From NCBI RefSeq assembly GCF_000142805.1, contig NC_013083.1, forward strand, positions 124,001 to 188,000: a stretch of 64,000 nt of DNA. The letters run 5' to 3'. The notes below the pieces were generated by a model. It saw only the letters and a program-made list of their open reading frames with translations, searched no databases and was not told the origin of the DNA. The stretch's first letter is position 1. Every line of letters starts with the position of its first letter. Below are positions 60,383 through 64,000 of this stretch, piece by piece. A program made the position numbers and the translations under genes. This DNA comes from Lachancea thermotolerans CBS 6340 (Eukaryota > Ascomycota > Saccharomycetes > Saccharomycetales > Saccharomycetaceae).

Positions 60383-61084
60383 CTAGAAGATGCTATTCAC
60401 GATATCAGAGCCAATTGTAGCACCAGCACCGAATACCGCAGCATTTCCTAATTTACCGCCAAACTTTTTGAACGCACTACTGGCCTGAGAGCTGTGGCCC
60501 TGTTGTGCAGCAGGCGCTGCAACAGGTGCTGCAACTGGCGCCTGTTGCGCTTGATAGTATTGCTGCTGTGGGTATTGCTGTGGGTATTGCTGTGGCGGAG
60601 GTTGGTAGTAGTTTGTTGATGAAGGAGGAAAGGGTGGTTGCGAGTAGGCTGACTGCGCGCTCGCATTCGTCTGCTGAGGGACAAGCTGCTGCGACTGGTA
60701 CTGTGGGGGTGGTGGAACAACAGGACGCTCAGTTGTGGTAGAGCCAGAGAAGGCTGGCTTCACATAGTTCGAAGGAAACATGCCAACACGACCGTTGCAC
60801 TTACCCTTAAACCATTCCGGAGAAGGCTTCTCTAAGACCTCAACTTTATCTCCCACTTGCAAATTCAGGTCTCCATCCTGCTGCGCTTGGAAAGCGTATA
60901 TAGCCTCTACGAACTCCCCTTGCGTGGCTGATGGCTGCTGTGGGCCACGGCTAGGGTCGTAGCGTTCAGGCAGCGCAGACAAAATGTCCCTGTACGAGTT
61001 CTCGGTTATCACATCAGACTCGCGGAGGAACTCAAGCTCAGTTCTTACAGTAGACAGAGAACGGTTGATAGAAGAGGCAGACAT
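60383..61084 (-). CDS. PIN3: Lsb1/Pin3-type SH3 protein, Las17-binding
   Basis: 233 residues (Pin3 215, Lsb1 241). Binds the yeast WASP Las17 and limits actin nucleation; Pin3/Lsb2 overproduction promotes prion formation. Seen: MSASSINRSLSTVRTELEFL at the start; one SH3 domain at about 55-110 (VEAIYAFQAQQDGDLNL, EWFKGKCNGRVGMFPSNYVK); a Pro/Gln/Tyr-rich prion-like segment with PPPQYQSQQ and PQQYPQQY; and the C-terminal KFGGKLGNAAVFGAGATIGSDIVNSIF, conserved in the family. The conserved start is the first ATG (61084). Parent of LSB1 (YGR136W) and PIN3 (YPR154W). Confidence 0.95.
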   Translation of the reverse strand: MSASSINRSLSTVRTELEFLRESDVITENSYRDILSALPERYDPSRGPQQPSATQGEFVEAIYAFQAQQDGDLNLQVGDKVEVLEKPSPEWFKGKCNGRVGMFPSNYVKPAFSGSTTTERPVVPPPPQYQSQQLVPQQTNASAQSAYSQPPFPPSSTNYYQPPPQQYPQQYPQQQYYQAQQAPVAAPVAAPAAQQGHSSQASSAFKKFGGKLGNAAVFGAGATIGSDIVNSIF

Positions 61085-61219
61085 TTCTTGGTATCTTCGG
61101 TGAAGAAAGTTCGACAAAGCTGATTCCCTGTAAACTTATTCTAAGAAGTTCTAAGTACGGTATTGGCATAGCCCTGACTTCAAAAATAACCGAACTTCAA
61201 ATGCGCATCACGTGCTAAA

Positions 61220-61769
61220 TTATATGATGATCCCGGCCATCGAGTACGTGGTGCTCACATGGAAAAGAATAAGGACAACTGCAGAGCACAAAGGAATCCA
61301 TGTGGACATTTCAAATAGTCCTGCCTTATAGGTGACGGCAAGGCTTTGTAATAGTTAGTATCGCTGAGCCAATCTAATCATCGACAACAATTCACATACA
61401 TTAAACCTGTAACAGTGCCTGCAGCTAGAGCTTGAAACCCGCCAACTAGGATGTAAAACGCCATGATCCACAGGCCGCTGGCTTTTTTTCTGTGAGATAT
61501 GCTGGCCCACAAGCCAGCAGCTGTATAAAAACCCATGAACAATATCAAGGTCCAAAAGACCGTAAACTTCCAGATGTCATTTGTGTAGTAAAGGTAAGAT
61601 AACGTATACCTTTTGTTGTTGATAGGCCAAAACAACGAAGGGAACTTCGGGGTAGTATAGCCAATTGGAACATCACCTATGGTGACAAAGGACCTGCGCG
61701 CAAAAACGTTAGTTGAAATGAAGCGGAAGGGACAGCAAGAGGCCTGTGTAACCTTTAGACATACTTCAT
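61220..61769 (-). CDS. MAY24: May24-like membrane protein, three exons
   Basis: Exons on the minus strand are 61765-61769, 61400-61693 and 61220-61343, giving exactly 140 residues, the length of S. cerevisiae YPR153W. The reading starts M-K-SFVTIGDVPIGYTTPKFP, goes on through FWPINNKRYTLSYLYYTNDIWKFTVFWT and GLWASISHRKKASGLWIMAFY, and after the second junction continues ILAVTYKAGLFEMSTWIPLC to the stop. Three to four hydrophobic helices are present. Without the second splice the frame ends after CCR. The function is unknown; deletion affects mitochondrial maintenance according to its S. cerevisiae name. Lies between LSB1/PIN3 and PRE9. Confidence 0.85.
61344..61399 (-). other. Intron 2 of MAY24, 56 nt, AAG acceptor
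   Basis: 56-nt intron with 5' site GTATGT (61399-61394), perfect branch site TACTAAC (61360-61354) and acceptor AAG ending at 61344. Other acceptors downstream (TAAG, GCAG) put the conserved FEMSTW block out of frame, so AAG is the only choice that restores the family sequence. Confidence 0.75.
61694..61764 (-). other. Intron 1 of MAY24, after a 5-nt exon
   Basis: 71-nt intron with 5' site GTATGT, branch site AACTAAC near 61708-61714 and acceptor CAG. Exon 1 is only ATGAA. The split codon AA|G restores Lys2. Confidence 0.85.
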
Positions 61770-61960
61770 ATGCAGTAACTAAACAGCATCAATCTCTTCA
61801 GCAGGCGCTCCGCTAACCGCCAGCCTTGCTCAGCCAAGCAAGAAGTTAAACTCAATAAAGAAAAGTGCTTTAGTTTACATATTATATGTATCGCTAAGAA
61901 CGATGATAACACAAGAGCAGGAGATTCAGGCTTGAGGCGTTGTTTGCATATATGGATGAA

Positions 61961-62716
61961 TTACTCATCGTCGTTCTCTTTCTTCGTGACACCTGTTTTG
62001 TTCAACAGAGTCTCGATCTCCTGTGGCTTGAAGATTTTCTGTGCGATTTTGCCATTGTCGAGCTTCGTGATTGTCGAAAACTCAACGCGTTCTGGGGTCA
62101 GGGTGCTCGAGTCTGTGGTTTTAGACAGTGTTTTGAGCGCAAGCTCTGTGGCCTCCTCAACTGTAATGTCATCTTTGTAGTCCATCTGCAGCAGAGTTTG
62201 AGCAGCAGATGTGTTAGCTCCCACACTGATCGCCTTCCATCCAGAATAGTTGCCTGATGGGTTGGAAGTGTATAACTGGTATCCGTAGCGGTCGTCGTAG
62301 CCCGCGTAGATAAATGATGCACCAAAAGGTCTCAGACCACCATGTTGCGTGTAGCCCTGCTTGACATCGCTGAGGCGTCTTACCAGAATCTCCACGGGAA
62401 TCTCCTCGTTATAAGACTTCAGGTAGTTTTGTGCGAATAGCCGCGCCGTGTTTATTAGGATTTCGGCATCTGCGGTTAGGCCTGCGACAGCCACTGTGAT
62501 GTTATCGTTCAACTTATAAAGCTTTTCGCTCGAGCTGCCCTGTTCCAGCAGTTTGCTTGTGACCTTTCTCTCTGCTGCCAACACGATCCCATCCTTTGCC
62601 ATGACTCCTATGGCTGTCCCTGCGTGTGATATGGACTCAAGGGCATATTCAACTTGATACAAACGCCCTTCCGGAGAAAAAATAGTTGTTCTAGAATCAA
62701 ACCTCCTGGATCCCAT
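61961..62716 (-). CDS. PRE9: 20S proteasome subunit alpha 3
   Basis: 251 residues (S. cerevisiae 258). The alpha-ring subunit of the 20S core; it is the only non-essential one in S. cerevisiae, where alpha 4 can replace it. Seen: the alpha signature RFDSRTTIFSPEGRLYQVEYALE at the N-terminus, GTAIGVMAKDGIVLAAERK, and QGYTQHGGLRPFGASFIYAGYD. The C-terminal tail is charged. A PACE-like Rpn4 site lies about 100 bp upstream. Divergent from URN1. PRE9 is YGR135W, close to LSB1 in S. cerevisiae. Confidence 0.97.
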   Translation of the reverse strand: MGSRRFDSRTTIFSPEGRLYQVEYALESISHAGTAIGVMAKDGIVLAAERKVTSKLLEQGSSSEKLYKLNDNITVAVAGLTADAEILINTARLFAQNYLKSYNEEIPVEILVRRLSDVKQGYTQHGGLRPFGASFIYAGYDDRYGYQLYTSNPSGNYSGWKAISVGANTSAAQTLLQMDYKDDITVEEATELALKTLSKTTDSSTLTPERVEFSTITKLDNGKIAQKIFKPQEIETLLNKTGVTKKENDDE

Positions 62717-62817
62717 GTTGGATATTAAGTTCGGTAAGATAGACTTCTGTCAATGCCTTGATGCGAAGCCTTCAAATTGAACTTTCGCTTGATATAGGGT
62801 ACGTGAACTCGTGTGTA

Positions 62818-62826
62818 TTCGCCACC
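62818..62826 (-). promoter_or_regulatory. PACE-like Rpn4 site of PRE9
   Basis: The minus strand reads GGTGGCGAA, one base from the proteasome-associated control element GGTGGCAAA, about 100 bp before the PRE9 ATG. Rpn4 drives proteasome genes through this element. Confidence 0.6.
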
Positions 62827-63000
62827 TTCTTGAAATTTCAGGCTTTAGTGAACATCTTACCCGGATCTGGTGATATTTCATTTTGAACAAAAGAAGACGT
62901 AGAGCCGAGAACTTAAACCCTGCAAGTACTCGTTATAAATTTACTTGCAAAGCGCCAAAATGCTTCTGTAGAAGCTGCTGATTTTATGCACCCGAGGAAA

Positions 63001-64000
63001 ATGCCGCGGTACTGGCGAGAGTACAAAACGCCTGATGGCACAAAGTATTACTACAATGTGAATACAAAGCGTTCTACAACTGACAAACCAGACGATTTCG
63101 AGGAATCTCAGAGCTTCAGAAGTAAGAGTCGAAGAGTGGACCCCGGTGTTACATTTGTAGTGCCATTGTCAAATGACTGGGTTTTGTCCGTCTGCGAAAA
63201 TGGGCAGCGGTTTTTCTACAAGAGCTCAACAGAGGAGTCGCGGTGGGACATCGAGGACGAAGAATCTTTAAGAATCTTGTCACTCGTCGATAAAAACAAG
63301 TTGGTTTTACTTCTGGCAACGGCCAGGGGGTTCGACATAGGGGAAAGAGATGTGTATCAAGAGCTTCTGGAGGATATCAATAACCTGAAGCAAAGCAGGG
63401 GTGTTCCCGAGGGCTCTGAAGTTATAGAGGCTGCTGAGGAGCCGTCACACACTGCCGGGGAGCCCTCAAATGCTACTGAGGAACCTTCACAGGCTGTTCG
63501 GACTTTGATTTCAGCCTATGAAAGCTCTGACGAAGATGGGGACTCAAGTGACGAGATAAATGCTGAAAAAGAGGTGCATAGTGACAACGAAGGTTCCAAT
63601 TCAGATATTGAAGACCTCAACGCCGCATCCCATCAATACAATGAAGCAACCAAACAGATGTTTACTTCTCTTTTTGATGAGTACGATCTAGACCCATACT
63701 CAACTTGGAATATGCAGTCAAAAAAGATCTGCGATAATCCATTGTTCTATCAAGTTGCAAGTGATGCGGAACGCAGAGAGCTTTTTGAAGACTGGTGCGT
63801 TGCAAAAGTCAAACTTGAAGATGTTATAGAGGATCCAGCGCACCAAGCTGTCTCCTCGGATGGTGATGGTGATGATGACGATACAAGCACCGATGAATTA
63901 GAACCTACTCGTTATCATTACTTGGCGCATATCGTGTCTAAAGCAGAAGTTGCGCCCTCTACACTTCCAAGAGACTTAAGAAGCGAACAGAAGCAACTGT
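63001..64000 (+). CDS. URN1: Urn1-like WW/FF-domain spliceosome-associated protein (3' end beyond window)
   Basis: 333 residues are visible and the frame is still open at the window end, so the gene is partial only because of the window. Seen: a WW domain at 4-30 (YWREYKTPDGTKYYYN), where the usual second Trp appears as Thr; a second WW-like unit at about 60-83 (WVLSVCENGQRFFY, SRW); an acidic region with EEPSQ-type repeats; an FF domain at about 220-265 (MFTSLFDEYDLDPYSTWNMQ); and the block LEPTRYHYLAHIVSKAE, matching S. cerevisiae Urn1. Urn1 (YPR152C) associates with the spliceosome. Start is the first ATG after the divergent PRE9 promoter. Confidence 0.92.
   Translation, partial: MPRYWREYKTPDGTKYYYNVNTKRSTTDKPDDFEESQSFRSKSRRVDPGVTFVVPLSNDWVLSVCENGQRFFYKSSTEESRWDIEDEESLRILSLVDKNKLVLLLATARGFDIGERDVYQELLEDINNLKQSRGVPEGSEVIEAAEEPSHTAGEPSNATEEPSQAVRTLISAYESSDEDGDSSDEINAEKEVHSDNEGSNSDIEDLNAASHQYNEATKQMFTSLFDEYDLDPYSTWNMQSKKICDNPLFYQVASDAERRELFEDWCVAKVKLEDVIEDPAHQAVSSDGDGDDDDTSTDELEPTRYHYLAHIVSKAEVAPSTLPRDLRSEQKQL

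Overview
This window is nuclear DNA from a budding yeast of the family Saccharomycetaceae that never went through the whole-genome duplication. It is most likely a Lachancea-type species; Kluyveromyces, Torulaspora and Zygosaccharomyces are harder to exclude from sequence alone. The genes are compact and nearly all single-exon, splice signals are GTATGT...TACTAAC...AG, and the proteins closely resemble S. cerevisiae ones. The main argument is gene order. Genes that S. cerevisiae splits between paired segments sit here in one merged series with one copy each. On the left are NCS6, ZRG8, FIR1, YPT31/32, CHZ1, SMB1, MIG2/3, GAL83/SIP2, SPT16, CHC1, POX1, CHO1, KEX1, ARO8 and MCM6 (chromosomes V and VII-left in S. 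cerevisiae). On the right are GPH1, KRE6/SKN1, BTN2/CUR1, VPS62/TDA6, CBF2, TPO2/3, NCA2, LSB1/PIN3, MAY24, PRE9 and URN1 (chromosomes XVI and VII-right).

Layout. 0-11 kb: tRNA thiolation (NCS6), the ZRG8/FIR1 convergent pair, an intron-bearing Ypt31-type Rab, the CHZ1/SMB1 divergent pair. 11-18 kb: a Mig-type glucose repressor, a Snf1 beta subunit, the FACT subunit Spt16. 18-31 kb: clathrin heavy chain, acyl-CoA oxidase, phosphatidylserine synthase, tRNA-His, Kex1 protease. 31-45 kb: ARO8 with a remarkable promoter, a JEN-family carboxylate transporter, glycogen phosphorylase, MCM6, tRNA-Gly, KRE6. 45-54 kb: tRNA-Leu(GAG), an orphan SIS-domain sugar-phosphate isomerase-like gene, tRNA-Ala, BTN2/CUR1, VPS62/TDA6, kinetochore CBF2. 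54-64 kb: a GC-rich stretch with a polyamine-type transporter and an unrecognised Ser/Gly-rich gene, then NCA2, LSB1/PIN3, MAY24 (three exons reconstructed here), PRE9, and URN1 running off the end.

The genes are unrelated housekeeping functions rather than an operon-like system. Carbon-source control recurs (Mig repressor, Snf1 beta subunit, JEN transporter, glycogen phosphorylase, acyl-CoA oxidase). No exotic defence or mobile system was found, and no transposon, LTR element or CRISPR-like array was recognised.

The best leads are: (1) five CCG triplets at exact 10-bp period upstream of ARO8, the spacing of Aro80 operators; (2) a predicted second, 56-nt intron in MAY24 with an AAG acceptor that restores a 140-residue protein; (3) the SIS-domain gene; (4) the Ser/Gly-rich repeat gene; (5) several strong intergenic hairpins; (6) a GC-rich island near 52-58 kb.
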